Shown: positions 1-9,247 of the stretch, piece by piece | Position numbering within the stretch: the stretch's first letter is position 1 | How the letters are laid out: the number at the start of each line of letters is the position of its first letter | From: Amedibacterium intestinale | GTDB lineage: Bacteria; Bacillota_I; Bacilli_A; Erysipelotrichales; Erysipelotrichaceae | Direction: 5' to 3' | Assembly: GCF_010537335.1 (NCBI RefSeq) | Contig: NZ_AP019711.1 | Coordinates: 1,116,001-1,180,000, forward strand | DNA length: 64,000 bases | Notes under the pieces: generated by a model | Database searches by the model: none | Told to the model about the DNA's origin: nothing | What the model saw: only the letters and a program-made list of their open reading frames with translations | Position numbers and translations under genes: made by a program

Positions 1-622
1 CAACGATTCCTCTTGCTTTTCCATATGTAACAAATGTAGACATAAACACCATATTTTTTTGATCTGCTATTAAAATCTCTTTATCATATTCCTCTAAAGC
101 ATCTTTTTCCTGAGCTTCGCTTTCTCCTGTTAAGGCACTTTCTTCTACTTTTAAACTTTTCGATGAAAACAAACGAATATCAGCTGGTATATAGCTTCCT
201 GTTTCTAGTTCTACAACATCGCCTACAACCAATTCCTTTGAATCAATTTCCTTGATATAGCCATCACGTATGACATAGGCTTTAGGACTTGATAATTCTT
301 TTAAAGCATCGATTGCTTTTTCTGCTTTATATTCTTGAAATAATCCAATAAGCGCATTCATAAGTATTACCGCAAGAATAATACTTGCATCTATATACTC
401 TTTTAAAAAAGCTGATAGGAAAGCTCCAAAAATTAAAATAATAACCATAGGATCCTTGAACTGATTTACAAATAATTTCCATATACTATCCGTATGTTTT
501 TGTAAAAGCTCGTTCTCCCCATTTTCTAACAAACGCTTCTGTGCTTCTTTTTCACTCAATCCATTTACACTATTTGTATGTAACTCCTTTTCTAACTCTC
601 TAATTGTTTTACGATATGGCAT
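1..622 (-). CDS. P-type Ca2+/cation-transporting ATPase, N-terminal part (cut by window edge)
   Basis: Only the first 207 codons lie in the window; the gene continues beyond base 1. The start at 622 follows a GGAGG box 7 bases upstream. Visible parts are an N-terminal cation-ATPase domain (about residues 5-55), two hydrophobic segments (about 58-75 and 78-96) and the start of the actuator domain with the phosphatase motif TGES at residues 165-168. The order and spacing match type II (SERCA/PMCA-like) P-type pumps, which export Ca2+ or related cations across the cytoplasmic membrane using ATP. The phosphorylation motif DKTGT would lie outside the window, so ion specificity cannot be read. It is the last gene visible on this strand and is separated from the ftsZ operon by a terminator. 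Confidence 0.85.
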   Translation of the reverse strand, partial: MPYRKTIRELEKELHTNSVNGLSEKEAQKRLLENGENELLQKHTDSIWKLFVNQFKDPMVIILIFGAFLSAFLKEYIDASIILAVILMNALIGLFQEYKAEKAIDALKELSSPKAYVIRDGYIKEIDSKELVVGDVVELETGSYIPADIRLFSSKSLKVEESALTGESEAQEKDALEEYDKEILIADQKNMVFMSTFVTYGKARGIV

Positions 623-689
623 TCATATTTCCTCCTTCACATTGTACTTTATGGAATAATGAATACCTTTATGAATCTTTCGACAAAAC

Positions 690-723
690 AATATAAAAGA
701 TACACAGCAAAGCCATGTATCTT
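690..723 (-). terminator. Terminator of the ftsA-ftsZ operon
   Basis: On the minus strand an 8-bp perfect stem (AAGATACA/TGTATCTT) with an 11-base loop is followed by TTTATATTG. It overlaps the stop codon of the 146-codon gene and would end the ftsA-ftsZ transcript. Confidence 0.6.
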
Positions 724-1162
724 AATGCACTTTATATTTCTTTTTTATTTTTTGAAACTCTTCTTCTAAAAACTCTTTCAGATCTTCTATCTCAAATGCA
801 GTATCTTCAAAAATCTCATGATTTAAAAACATATCAAGGTAAATTCTTCTACATGTTTTTGTATCTTCATCATATTCTACAACAGAACCTGAATATGGCT
901 GCATAGATGGAAAACCTTCTACAGAAAGAAATGTGGAATGAAGTTGTCCTCGAATACCATCTATTTCAAATATAGCTGGACTAACAAGAACATTATGATG
1001 ATTTTCTATAAATTCCTGTAAATACTCTGTATGTTTATGACAGGAAGAAATGAAAATCATTTTCGTCTGCTCCTTTTGAAGCAGACTTAGAAATCTCTCT
1101 CTTACCTTATCCTGCATCGGATTTGATAAGAACATTGTATCTTCAATATAATATAATTTCAT
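722..1162 (-). CDS. Unknown protein encoded directly behind ftsZ
   Basis: I do not recognise this 146-residue protein. It has no signal peptide or membrane segment. It starts two bases after the ftsZ stop and has no ribosome site of its own beyond weak sequence inside ftsZ, so translation is probably coupled to ftsZ. The C-terminal third is rich in acidic and lysine residues (from about residue 115, ending in a KKKYK run) and probably helical. Position between ftsZ and the operon terminator suggests co-expression with the division genes. A role in division or envelope control is only inferred from that position. Confidence 0.75.
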   Translation of the reverse strand: MKLYYIEDTMFLSNPMQDKVRERFLSLLQKEQTKMIFISSCHKHTEYLQEFIENHHNVLVSPAIFEIDGIRGQLHSTFLSVEGFPSMQPYSGSVVEYDEDTKTCRRIYLDMFLNHEIFEDTAFEIEDLKEFLEEEFQKIKKKYKVH

Positions 1163-1164
1163 TT

Positions 1165-2241
1165 TTAACGTCTAAAGAAAGAAGGAATACCTTTATCATC
1201 ATCTTCATCTTCGATATAAGTTGAGTGAACTTCCTGAGATCTGGCAGACTTAACAGGCTGTGAAAAAGAAGTCTGTGCAGATGCAATATCTTCATCTTCC
1301 GCATCAAAACCAGTTGCGATAACCGTAACGATGATGGAATCACCAAGTTTTTCGTTAATAGCAACACCAAAAATAACATCTACATCATTTCCAGCAGCTT
1401 CACGAATCAATGCCATAGCATCTTCTGCATCAAACAAAGTAATGCTTTCTCCACCTGTAATATTTACGATTGCATTACGTGCACCTGCAATTTGTACTTC
1501 CAATAAAGGAGACTGAATCGCTTTTTCAGCTGCTACACGTGCTTTATCTTCTCCTTCAGCCATACCGATACCAATTAATGCAGAACCCTGATTTTCCATA
1601 ATTGTACGAACATCCGCAAAGTCAAGGTTGATCATTGCTGGAACTGCAATTAAATCAGTAATTGTCTGAACCCCCTGACGCAATACGTTATCAGCTGCCT
1701 GGAAAGCCTCTGTCAATGGACGTCTTCCAATTACTTCAATCAGATTATTGTTAGATACAATAATCAAAGAATCAACATATTGTTTCAATTCTGCAAGTCC
1801 TGCTTCTGCAGCCTGCATACGTTTTTTACCTTCAAAAGTAAATGGCTTTGTAACGATACCTACCGTTAAAGCACCTTCTTCTTTCGCAATTTTCGCAAAC
1901 AATGGTGCAGCACCTGTACCTGTTCCTCCACCTAAACCTGTTGTTACAAATACCATATCGCTGCCTTTGATTGCTTCACGAATTTCATTTTCACTTTCCT
2001 GTGCAGCGCGTCTTCCCATTTCTGGATTTGCACCAGCACCTAGACCTTTTGTTACTTCACGTCCCAAAATAATTTTATTTTTAACCAGAGAGTTGTTTAA
2101 TACAGACAAATCCGTATTTGCCACATAAAACTCTACTCCCTTTACACCTTCATTTACCATTCGGTTAACAGCGTTGCAGCCTCCGCCTCCAACACCAAAA
2201 ACCTTTATATTAGCTACCTGGTCAAACTGTAATTCACTCAT
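1165..2241 (-). CDS. ftsZ: Cell division GTPase FtsZ
   Basis: FtsZ is the bacterial tubulin homologue that polymerises with GTP into the mid-cell Z ring. The tubulin signature GGGTGTGA is at about residues 104-111, with the N-terminal GVGGGG nucleotide loop near residue 18 and the T7 synergy-loop region NLDFADV in the middle. After a variable acidic linker the protein ends in [12 protein letters not shown], the conserved C-terminal peptide that docks on FtsA. I choose the second ATG (2241) because it sits 6 bases from AGGA; the ATG at 2247 is only one base from that box. The product has 358 residues, a normal length. It lies 23 bases behind ftsA in the same operon. Confidence 0.97.
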   Translation of the reverse strand: MSELQFDQVANIKVFGVGGGGCNAVNRMVNEGVKGVEFYVANTDLSVLNNSLVKNKIILGREVTKGLGAGANPEMGRRAAQESENEIREAIKGSDMVFVTTGLGGGTGTGAAPLFAKIAKEEGALTVGIVTKPFTFEGKKRMQAAEAGLAELKQYVDSLIIVSNNNLIEVIGRRPLTEAFQAADNVLRQGVQTITDLIAVPAMINLDFADVRTIMENQGSALIGIGMAEGEDKARVAAEKAIQSPLLEVQIAGARNAIVNITGGESITLFDAEDAMALIREAAGNDVDVIFGVAINEKLGDSIIVTVIATGFDAEDEDIASAQTSFSQPVKSARSQEVHSTYIEDEDDDKGIPSFFRR

Positions 2242-2264
2242 CTTCATTCCTCACTCTCTTATAC

Positions 2265-3524
2265 CTATTTATCATTAAGTAAAATACTTTTCAGTTTTTT
2301 TGTAAAACCGCCTTCATCATCATTAGATTTCATTCTGCGGCTAACACTTCCAACAGAAGCCACTACGTCCTGCTGCGCACAGCTTACTCTCTCATCAGCA
2401 CGTATTTTCTGCTGCTCTTTCCAGCTATAAAACATACCAAGACAAACAGTTAATGAACAGTCTCTGGCACCGATTGTCTGTGGAACATAAATATTCCAAG
2501 GTGCATTTAATCCATCCAAAACATCTTTGATTGCCTGTATTTCACAGCCCTCTCCACTTAGTAAATACTGCACATCTCCATTTTCAATTATTGGCGCACA
2601 TGCTTCATTCACAGTATTCAGCCAGTTGCGAACCATAGGAGCTGTCATTTCACAAACATTTCGCTCGGTTAACTGACGCTGTACACCATTTTTTGCCCAA
2701 ACATAAATAACAGAATTTTGCGCATACGTCTCATTAAACGTGCAAGTATTCTGCAACAATCGAAAGCCAACATGTTCACTTAAATTTGTCTGTTCCAGCA
2801 ATCTTTCCATCCAGCTGCCATAACCAGTTAACAACACTTCACAATTTGCAAGCTTTCCATGTGTAAACAAGGATAAAGTTGTAGACTGACGTGATATATC
2901 TACCAGTACTACATACTTATCTACCGTCTGTTCAAAAACAGCTGCTTCCTGTGCAGAAGCATAAGAATCAAGGCAAACATCCAATATTTCTAAGCCTGCC
3001 CGTTCTACACACCTTGCATAAGAATACACAATGTCTTTATCTGCATATAATAAATCAACATCCATCAATAAAATATCACAAACTTCATCAATTGGAATTT
3101 TACGAGATGTAATCCCATTTACTATGTATTTGATACACCCTACATTAACCAATTCCACCTGTTCATCAGGTTTATATGATACTGCTTCATTTAATGCCTT
3201 TTGTACATCGCTTAATCGAATACGTTTACTGCTTTCCTGTGGAATAACATGAACTCTTCGATTATGACGCTGTACATTTACACTAGGAAGAGCTAGGAGA
3301 ACTCTTTCAATTCGATACCCTAATGCTTCCTGTGCCTGATGCAAGGTTTTTATAATCCCATTTACAACATTTTGCTCATCTGAAATTCTTTTATCTATAA
3401 CTCCAGTGACTGCCGCTTTTTCTACGCGTAAAATATTAAAACGGGTCTCATAAAATTCACCAACAACAAGTCGAACTTCATGATCCGCAATTTCTATAGA
3501 GGCAAATATTTCCTTTTTCTCCAT
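2265..3524 (-). CDS. ftsA: Cell division protein FtsA (actin-like membrane tether)
   Basis: FtsA binds the FtsZ tail, polymerises on the membrane and recruits the divisome. The 419-residue protein has the actin-fold start IASIEIADHEVRLVVG-like, a second phosphate-binding segment around VVLVDISRQSTTLSLF (about residue 205-220) and the late LLSGEGCEI segment typical of FtsA. The extreme C-terminus (TKKLKSILLNDK) looks like the usual amphipathic membrane-targeting helix. A GGGGG box lies 8-9 bases before the ATG. The sequence is divergent from the classical FtsA family but the coupling to ftsZ makes the assignment firm. A possible sigma-A promoter lies upstream. Confidence 0.9.
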   Translation of the reverse strand: MEKKEIFASIEIADHEVRLVVGEFYETRFNILRVEKAAVTGVIDKRISDEQNVVNGIIKTLHQAQEALGYRIERVLLALPSVNVQRHNRRVHVIPQESSKRIRLSDVQKALNEAVSYKPDEQVELVNVGCIKYIVNGITSRKIPIDEVCDILLMDVDLLYADKDIVYSYARCVERAGLEILDVCLDSYASAQEAAVFEQTVDKYVVLVDISRQSTTLSLFTHGKLANCEVLLTGYGSWMERLLEQTNLSEHVGFRLLQNTCTFNETYAQNSVIYVWAKNGVQRQLTERNVCEMTAPMVRNWLNTVNEACAPIIENGDVQYLLSGEGCEIQAIKDVLDGLNAPWNIYVPQTIGARDCSLTVCLGMFYSWKEQQKIRADERVSCAQQDVVASVGSVSRRMKSNDDEGGFTKKLKSILLNDK

Positions 3525-3586
3525 AAGGATGACCCCCTTACTTTCATTTCTACTTATACTTCTATATCATATCATAAATCGTGTAC

Positions 3587-3615
3587 TTTAAAAACACTTT
3601 CAAAGAAAATGTCAA
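3587..3615 (-). promoter_or_regulatory. Possible ftsA promoter
   Basis: On the minus strand TTGACA (3615-3610) is followed after 17 bases by TTTAAA (3592-3587). The -35 is perfect and the -10 is poor; an alternative TATGAT-like -10 lies closer to the gene. Confidence 0.35.
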
Positions 3616-3650
3616 AATATTTTTCCTAAAATAATAGCTCTATCGAAATT

Positions 3651-3685
3651 TAAAAGCAGGAAACATTTTACTTCAATTTCCTGCT
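3651..3685 (-). terminator. Terminator behind the Ig/cadherin-like membrane protein
   Basis: A perfect 9-bp stem AGCAGGAAA/TTTCCTGCT with a 13-base loop. On the minus strand it is followed by TTTAAATTT. Confidence 0.65.
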
Positions 3686-3691
3686 CTTCGT

Positions 3692-5131
3692 TTATTCTTT
3701 ATCTTTAAATTTATTCATAAGACTATCTGCTTCTATATTAGAAGCTTTTGACATTTTTCTTGCAGGCATATTTACCCTTTCATATTTTAAAGAAGTACCC
3801 TTTCTTTTAGAAGCCATCACAATAGAAACAATCATGCCAACAGCAAATATCCCCGCTGCAATACCAAATATAACATTCCACATTTGACTATTATCCAGTT
3901 TTTTCTCCATATCCTCTTTATATTTCACAAAGGCTTCTTGTGAAAGCGGAGCACTTCCAGAATATAGCTGTAATGTATTCTGTGTTTTTTCATACTGATA
4001 ATACACATATTTACCAGCATCGTTCATTACATAAATCAATGCATAGTTTTCTAGATTTTTATCATCAAAAGTCCATCCTGTAAATTCTTTTCCATCTACC
4101 TTTACTTTTGTGAAATTCATTCCTTCTCTTTTCTGAAGATTTTCTGGAACATCTATACGTACAATATTCTGACCTAAAACAGCCATTGGTTCATAAACAG
4201 AAACAACTTCCTGTTTTGTTTCATCATAAATGTAATAACCTTCTGTTCCCTCACTTTGTAAATACACTAATGTTATATTTAAAGCATTGTTTTTCCATGC
4301 AGGAATTTCTATACCATCCACTTTTATCTTTGTCTCATCAAATGCCTTAGATAATTTCCCGCCTTTTCCATTATGAGCAGAAACACCGAACTTCACTCCA
4401 TTATAAGTCATGTAAGTTAACGGTTTTTCATCAACATACACATTGATCGTATAAGTTGTAGATGAGCCATCTTCGGCACTGCATACAACAGATAGCTTAT
4501 TATTTCCAGGCTCTAATTCTCTTGTACCAGCACCAGAAACACTTGCTTTCGCATCTCTTGCACTCGCAGAAATCTTAATACTTGAAGCAGTAGATGGAAG
4601 AGTTACTTTATAAGAAGTTGTTCCTGAAGCAAAATTAGGAGAAAGTTTACCCTGGGATACACTCAAAGATGCAAGAGCACTATCAGTGTTTTTCTTTACT
4701 TCTTCCTTTGGTTCATCTTTTACAACATTCTGATTCGTATTATTTTGATTTCCTCCGCTAGAAGTTGGTCTATTCATAACTGTAACATAAGAACTTCCAC
4801 TAACATTTTGATCTAAGCCTGTATCATAGCTAGCCAATACTCCGGATACATTGATACCAATTGTTCCTGCTGATGTAGCTTTCACTGTATAAGACTGAGA
4901 GCTATTATCTAACCATATACTGTCATTTACTGCACCTGAAATATTTACATTCCCAGCAGAATTTGAGGCACTAACAGTAAATGTCACACTATCTCCTACA
5001 TAAACGCTTCCTGCACTAGCACTTACTGATAAACCTCCTGCCGCAAATAGTTTTACCGGCAAGCCTAGAACACTAACGATTACTGTTAAAGCAAAAGCCC
5101 ATATACATATTTTTTTCATTATTCTTTTCAT
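3692..5131 (-). CDS. Surface protein with Ig-like and cadherin-like domains, one C-terminal membrane anchor
   Basis: A 479-residue exported protein. It has a signal peptide (residues 1-31, ending near LFAAGG), an N-terminal beta-sandwich of the VSASAGSVYVGDSVTFTVSA type found in many Firmicute surface proteins, a low-complexity N/Q/E/K linker, then a cadherin-like beta-sandwich domain (LASLSVSQGKLSPNF onward). A second extracellular region follows, then one membrane helix (about 415-440) and a short basic cytoplasmic tail. The start at 5131 has AAGGAG at 6 bases. It lies 14 bases behind the dockerin-bearing glucosaminidase, so the two are co-transcribed. A role as membrane-bound partner or scaffold of that enzyme is inferred from the pairing. 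Confidence 0.8.
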   Translation of the reverse strand: MKRIMKKICIWAFALTVIVSVLGLPVKLFAAGGLSVSASAGSVYVGDSVTFTVSASNSAGNVNISGAVNDSIWLDNSSQSYTVKATSAGTIGINVSGVLASYDTGLDQNVSGSSYVTVMNRPTSSGGNQNNTNQNVVKDEPKEEVKKNTDSALASLSVSQGKLSPNFASGTTSYKVTLPSTASSIKISASARDAKASVSGAGTRELEPGNNKLSVVCSAEDGSSTTYTINVYVDEKPLTYMTYNGVKFGVSAHNGKGGKLSKAFDETKIKVDGIEIPAWKNNALNITLVYLQSEGTEGYYIYDETKQEVVSVYEPMAVLGQNIVRIDVPENLQKREGMNFTKVKVDGKEFTGWTFDDKNLENYALIYVMNDAGKYVYYQYEKTQNTLQLYSGSAPLSQEAFVKYKEDMEKKLDNSQMWNVIFGIAAGIFAVGMIVSIVMASKRKGTSLKYERVNMPARKMSKASNIEADSLMNKFKDKE

Positions 5132-5145
5132 CAAGTTCTCCTTTT

Positions 5146-7080
5146 CTATTTACCCATTATTTTATTTTTAATCCAAATATAATCTGCAGGGCTAATTTTA
5201 TTATCTTTATTTGCATCCGCAGCCTGTAAAGCTGTTCCTGTTAGTTTTGACTTATTCATAATATGATTTTTTACCAAAACATAATCTGCAGGTGTAAGTT
5301 TTCCATCAAGGTTAGCATCCCCCTGTTTATAACTAGGCTTTGGCGGTGTTGTTTCACTACCATTACCGTTATCGTTTCCACCATTGCCAGCATCAACTTT
5401 ATCTAGCAAGTAAATATCGTTATCAGCTTTTATGTACGCATAATTTTTAGAAAAATCATAAACACCATTACTGTCTGTATTTACATTGCTGCGATCACTC
5501 TTTAAGATTTCATCAGATTGAATTTTATACCATGTTCCCTGCGAATTTTTTACCGTATCTAAAATTACATACGAAAACTGATGAATTACTTTTCCTGCAT
5601 CATTTCCAGTTTGATAATATAATTTAGACTTGCTATCTGCTTCTTTATATACAGAAGCTGTAGCATTTCCTCTATCTATTCCAAGCTGATATTTCTGATA
5701 ATCTTTCTTGCCATTGATATTTTCTAACTGCCAGGCTTGAGCTGCTGCTTTTTCACCCCAATATGGATCAGAAGCATATTTCACATTCATTCCACTTTGT
5801 TTATCACCTAAGTGTGGACCATAATATCGCCAGTCAAATGGAGAAGCATAGCCTAAGGATACATAATTTTTCGCATAATCATTAATACAGGCTTCTACAG
5901 ATGCAAACGTACTTGCAGAAGTACCTGGACTAGAATCCACTGCATTTAATCCAAAAATATTGTTTTTGCTTTGTGCAATGGAGCTCATTCCCCATGCACT
6001 TTCATTGATGGCAAGTCCCATCATCAAGGCCGCATTCGCACCAAACTTTTCAGCACCCGTAAAAGCTGATCCTTTATTCCAGATTTTTGACTTGCTGGTT
6101 GTTCTTGATGCTATGTATTTATTTATATCTGCTGCCGAATAAGAAGTTTTTGTACGCTGTGATAAAAACTGGTAATAGTTATAGTAAGGCTGTGAAGCAT
6201 TTACTGCATTGCTGTAGCGATTATTTTTATAATCATCGATCATGGCTGCATAAGATGTATAAAAATAATGTCCGTCATAGCTGTAATACTTTGTATTAGA
6301 TTTTATATAATTTGGCTGATATCCTACCATTTGTGTAGAAGCAGCGCCACTTCCATAAACATTTGTACTTATATAATGATAAAATTTACCATTGTCCGCT
6401 TTATAATAACTTATATTTAAACTATTTGTATACGGTATAATTTCTACATTGGATGCATTTACCCAGCCAGTTACCCCAGCCATCTTGAATTTCACTTTAT
6501 TCCCACTAGTTGCCAGATACGCAGCATCTGCCGCATAGCTTGCATGTGTATATCCTGCAATGCCGGTACCATCTTCTGTATAGGAAGTTGTATCTCCAAT
6601 ATTCTTAAATCTTACAATAGATGGTGCAGTAGTGGAACGAAGCACATCCTTTGTATAAACAGACACTTCACTTGGAACTGCATATCTTGTCCTCAATTTT
6701 GTACTTTCAGACATCACTGCAGTTGAGCGATTGTTTTGAATGGAGAAGGCACTTTCCTGGGCCTCTTTCATCGTGTCTTCTTTCGCAACTGTTATCATTT
6801 CTCCATTTTCACTTTCTACTTTAACATCAAAAGTGATATGTTTTTGCTGCTGTTCAGGCATTTTTGTATTCTCCACAACATCTGCGCTTTCCGGCGTAAT
6901 ATATTGAATATTTCCATCTTTATCCATGGATAAAAACAATCCACTCTTATCAGAATAAGACTGTCCCTGCATCTTAAGCTCTTCATTAGATGCATACAAA
7001 TCTGATTTATTTATCATATAGAAACTTGCAGTTAAAATCGCTGCAGCAGATAACAAAGTTAGTACTTTCTTTTGTTTCAT
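5146..7080 (-). CDS. Secreted peptidoglycan glucosaminidase with SH3-like region and C-terminal dockerin
   Basis: A 644-residue exported cell-wall hydrolase. Order: signal peptide (MKQKKVLTLLSAAAILTAS...), a spacer, a bacterial SH3-like region, then a glucosaminidase domain (LytD/LytG-like) with the probable catalytic glutamate in GLAINESAWGMSS and the following NNIFGLNA motif. After a G/N-rich linker the last 60 residues form a type I dockerin with two Ca2+-binding repeats (GDANLDGKLTPADY and ADANKDNKISPADY). I start at 7080, where AAAGGA lies 9 bases upstream and a signal peptide begins; an upstream ATG at 7140 would add 20 residues that spoil it. Dockerins normally bind cohesins, so a cohesin-like receptor is expected on the cell surface. 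Confidence 0.88.
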   Translation of the reverse strand: MKQKKVLTLLSAAAILTASFYMINKSDLYASNEELKMQGQSYSDKSGLFLSMDKDGNIQYITPESADVVENTKMPEQQQKHITFDVKVESENGEMITVAKEDTMKEAQESAFSIQNNRSTAVMSESTKLRTRYAVPSEVSVYTKDVLRSTTAPSIVRFKNIGDTTSYTEDGTGIAGYTHASYAADAAYLATSGNKVKFKMAGVTGWVNASNVEIIPYTNSLNISYYKADNGKFYHYISTNVYGSGAASTQMVGYQPNYIKSNTKYYSYDGHYFYTSYAAMIDDYKNNRYSNAVNASQPYYNYYQFLSQRTKTSYSAADINKYIASRTTSKSKIWNKGSAFTGAEKFGANAALMMGLAINESAWGMSSIAQSKNNIFGLNAVDSSPGTSASTFASVEACINDYAKNYVSLGYASPFDWRYYGPHLGDKQSGMNVKYASDPYWGEKAAAQAWQLENINGKKDYQKYQLGIDRGNATASVYKEADSKSKLYYQTGNDAGKVIHQFSYVILDTVKNSQGTWYKIQSDEILKSDRSNVNTDSNGVYDFSKNYAYIKADNDIYLLDKVDAGNGGNDNGNGSETTPPKPSYKQGDANLDGKLTPADYVLVKNHIMNKSKLTGTALQAADANKDNKISPADYIWIKNKIMGK

Positions 7081-7211
7081 CCTCTCACATCCTTTAATAG
7101 AATACTTTACAATCACCCTCATTATATATGAGGATAGCATTTAATACAATCATTTCTATATGGGAAAATTTACAAAAAAAACACATTGTATAAAAAAGTT
7201 AAAAAAATTCC

Positions 7212-7240
7212 TTGCTTTTTTCTATATGTAATGCTATGAT
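7212..7240 (+). promoter_or_regulatory. rpmB promoter
   Basis: TTGCTT (7212-7217), 17-base spacer, TATGAT (7235-7240), followed by a strong GGAAGGAGG ribosome site before rpmB. Good match to sigma-A. Confidence 0.75.
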
Positions 7241-7282
7241 TACTAAGCGAATTATGTTTATATACGGAAGGAGGTAAACGGT

Positions 7283-7474
7283 ATGTCAAAAGTTTGTGCA
7301 ATTACAGGTAAAGGTCCTTTATCAGGTAATAGACGCTCTCACTCAATGCGTGCATCTCGTCGTAACTGGAATGTAAATTTACAGAAGGTTAAAGTCGTTG
7401 TTGATGGGAAACCTCAAACGATCCGTATTAGTGCTCGTGCATTAAAAACATTAAAAAGAAAAGGCACTATCTAA
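7283..7474 (+). CDS. rpmB: 50S ribosomal protein L28
   Basis: A 63-residue basic protein with the L28 hallmarks CAITGKGPLSGNRRSHSMRA and the C-terminal ISARALKTLKRKG segment. L28 sits in the large ribosomal subunit near the E site. Only one CxxC cysteine is kept (the single Cys near the start), so this is the zinc-independent form. It has its own promoter and terminator and runs opposite to its neighbours. In Bacillus rpmB lies beside the rlmN-prkC-thiN cluster, as it does here. Confidence 0.97.
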   Translation: MSKVCAITGKGPLSGNRRSHSMRASRRNWNVNLQKVKVVVDGKPQTIRISARALKTLKRKGTI

Positions 7475-7485
7475 GAGTGATCATT

Positions 7486-7509
7486 AAAACAGGGAAACCT
7501 GTTTTTTCT
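7486..7509 (+). terminator. rpmB terminator
   Basis: Stem AAAACAGG/CCTGTTTT with GAAA tetraloop, followed by a T run. Confidence 0.85.
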
Positions 7510-7520
7510 TTTATAAGACA

Positions 7521-7546
7521 AACGAAGCCGTCATTGTGACGGCTTT
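7521..7546. terminator. Hairpin between convergent rpmB and nucleoside kinase genes
   Basis: Perfect stem AAGCCGTCA/TGACGGCTT with a 3-base loop, starting directly behind the minus-strand stop codon. The T-tail is better on the plus strand; probably works in both directions. Confidence 0.6.
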
Positions 7547-9159
7547 TAATATACATCAAATACACTATTTCCAATGAATTCTGCTAAAATACTATGTCTT
7601 GGAATCGCATCACTTTCTCCTTCTACAAAATAAGATAAAAGTTTTTCAATACGATGAGCCTCTAAATATTCTTTCTGATCCACTGTAATTTCATTTAATA
7701 ATGGTAATACAATTGTTTTTAAAATAGGAAGTTCATATATCATAGATGAATTAAACACCGCATCTGCTTCTTCTTGATATGGATAAATATATTTTTCTTC
7801 TCCTTCAACTACATTTTTCCATAAATGAATTGTTTGGGCTGCACTCCAGCCTCGAAATTGATAATCTCTGGCAATACGTCTAATTAGACGATAATCTTTG
7901 GTTGGAATTGGATTATGTTCATCTAGATTCAAATGTGTTAATGCATTGATATAAATCTTAAACACGCTGTCTGCTGGCAAAGCATTTGTTATTTTTGGAT
8001 TTAATCCATGTATTCCTTCAATGATTAAAATTTGATTATCTTCTAAACACAGCGGTTCTTTTCGCCATTCTCTTTTCCCTTTTTGAAAATTAAACAAAGG
8101 CATTTGTACTTCTTCTTTCTGTAAGAGTTTTTTAAGACATGTTTGTAAAAGAGGAACATCCAAAGCTTCTAAACATTCAAAATCATAAGAACCATCTGCC
8201 AGTTTTGGAGTATCCTCACGATTTTTAAAAAAATCATCCATAGATAATGCTACCGGATTTTTTCCTAATATTTTTAAATGAATGGCTAAACGTCTAGAAA
8301 ACGTTGTTTTCCCTGCAGAACTGGGACCGGATATCAAAACGAATTTGATTTTTTCTTTTTGAACCATCTTCTCTGCTACTTGTGCCAGTTTTTTCTCTAC
8401 CATCGTTTCACTCATCAAGACCATATTCTGCATATCCCCATGTAGAATTTTTTGATTTAACTGTGCTACATTGCTTGCGCCAATAAGTCGTCCCCATCTT
8501 TCAAATTCCTGAAATACTTGAAACATCTTTGGCTGGTTCTTAAATACTTCTTGCGAGGAAAGCCATATCCCTCCTTCATAAAGACGTAATGAAAAATGTG
8601 TAAGATAAGTTGTATTCGGCAGTAAAATACCATAAAAATAACCATCTATTCCTTCCAAACTATAAATATTTACATTTTTTCTCTTCCGCATTTCAAACAA
8701 CTGTGCCTTATCTAGTTTATTTGTTTCTTTAAAAAAAGTAACTGCTTTTTGTAATGGCATACTTACTTTATGAATGATACACTTATGTTCGACCATGTCC
8801 TGCATTCGTTTTTGAATCGTTTGTACACATTTTTCATCAAGGTGTTCTTTTCCTTCCATTCTACAAAAATAACCATTGCTAAGGGAATGTTCCACATGCA
8901 CCTCACAATCAGGATACAACTGTTTAACTGCACTAATAAAAAGCATAGAAAGTGTTCTATCATAAATCTTTTTCCCTGTATCACTTTCTGGATCAATCGT
9001 TTGAAGTTTTCCATCTTCCATCATACAATAACTTACATCATGCAGATGCCCGTTAAATAAAAATGCATATACGTTTTTCTGTTCTTCTTTCGACAACAAT
9101 GAAAAAGCACATGTTCCTTTTTTTATATCCAACATTTTATCATTATATAAAATTTTCAA
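7546..9159 (-). CDS. Nucleoside kinase, uridine kinase/threonyl-tRNA-synthetase-like two-part protein
   Basis: A 537-residue protein. The N-terminal half resembles the TGS and second additional domain of threonyl-tRNA synthetase; the C-terminal half is a uridine kinase/phosphoribulokinase-type P-loop domain with SGPSSAGKTTF (Walker A) and the following MDDFF motif. Such fusions are common in Firmicutes and are annotated as nucleoside kinases that phosphorylate uridine or related nucleosides with ATP/GTP; the exact substrate is unknown. I choose TTG at 9159 because GAGGTGA lies 5 bases upstream. An upstream ATG at 9204 lacks such a site. Confidence 0.82.
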   Translation of the reverse strand: MKILYNDKMLDIKKGTCAFSLLSKEEQKNVYAFLFNGHLHDVSYCMMEDGKLQTIDPESDTGKKIYDRTLSMLFISAVKQLYPDCEVHVEHSLSNGYFCRMEGKEHLDEKCVQTIQKRMQDMVEHKCIIHKVSMPLQKAVTFFKETNKLDKAQLFEMRKRKNVNIYSLEGIDGYFYGILLPNTTYLTHFSLRLYEGGIWLSSQEVFKNQPKMFQVFQEFERWGRLIGASNVAQLNQKILHGDMQNMVLMSETMVEKKLAQVAEKMVQKEKIKFVLISGPSSAGKTTFSRRLAIHLKILGKNPVALSMDDFFKNREDTPKLADGSYDFECLEALDVPLLQTCLKKLLQKEEVQMPLFNFQKGKREWRKEPLCLEDNQILIIEGIHGLNPKITNALPADSVFKIYINALTHLNLDEHNPIPTKDYRLIRRIARDYQFRGWSAAQTIHLWKNVVEGEEKYIYPYQEEADAVFNSSMIYELPILKTIVLPLLNEITVDQKEYLEAHRIEKLLSYFVEGESDAIPRHSILAEFIGNSVFDVY

Positions 9160-9221
9160 AAAAATCACCTCTATTGCATAGTATATGCTTTTATTATAAT
9201 ACAAATTCTTTCATAAAACTG

Positions 9222-9247
9222 TTAAAAAGTCAGCTTTTCAGCTGACT
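9222..9247 (-). terminator. Terminator of the rlmN-thiN operon
   Basis: Stem AGTCAGCT/AGCTGACT with GAAA loop then TTTTT on the minus strand, overlapping the thiN stop codon. Confidence 0.85.

Noticed and set aside
1143-1379. 78-codon minus-strand frame at the end of ftsZ
   Set aside because: Other frame of the same strand within ftsZ; sequence has no protein-like pattern.
1748-2128. 126-codon plus-strand frame over ftsZ
   Set aside because: Antisense of the conserved FtsZ GTPase domain; no ribosome site.
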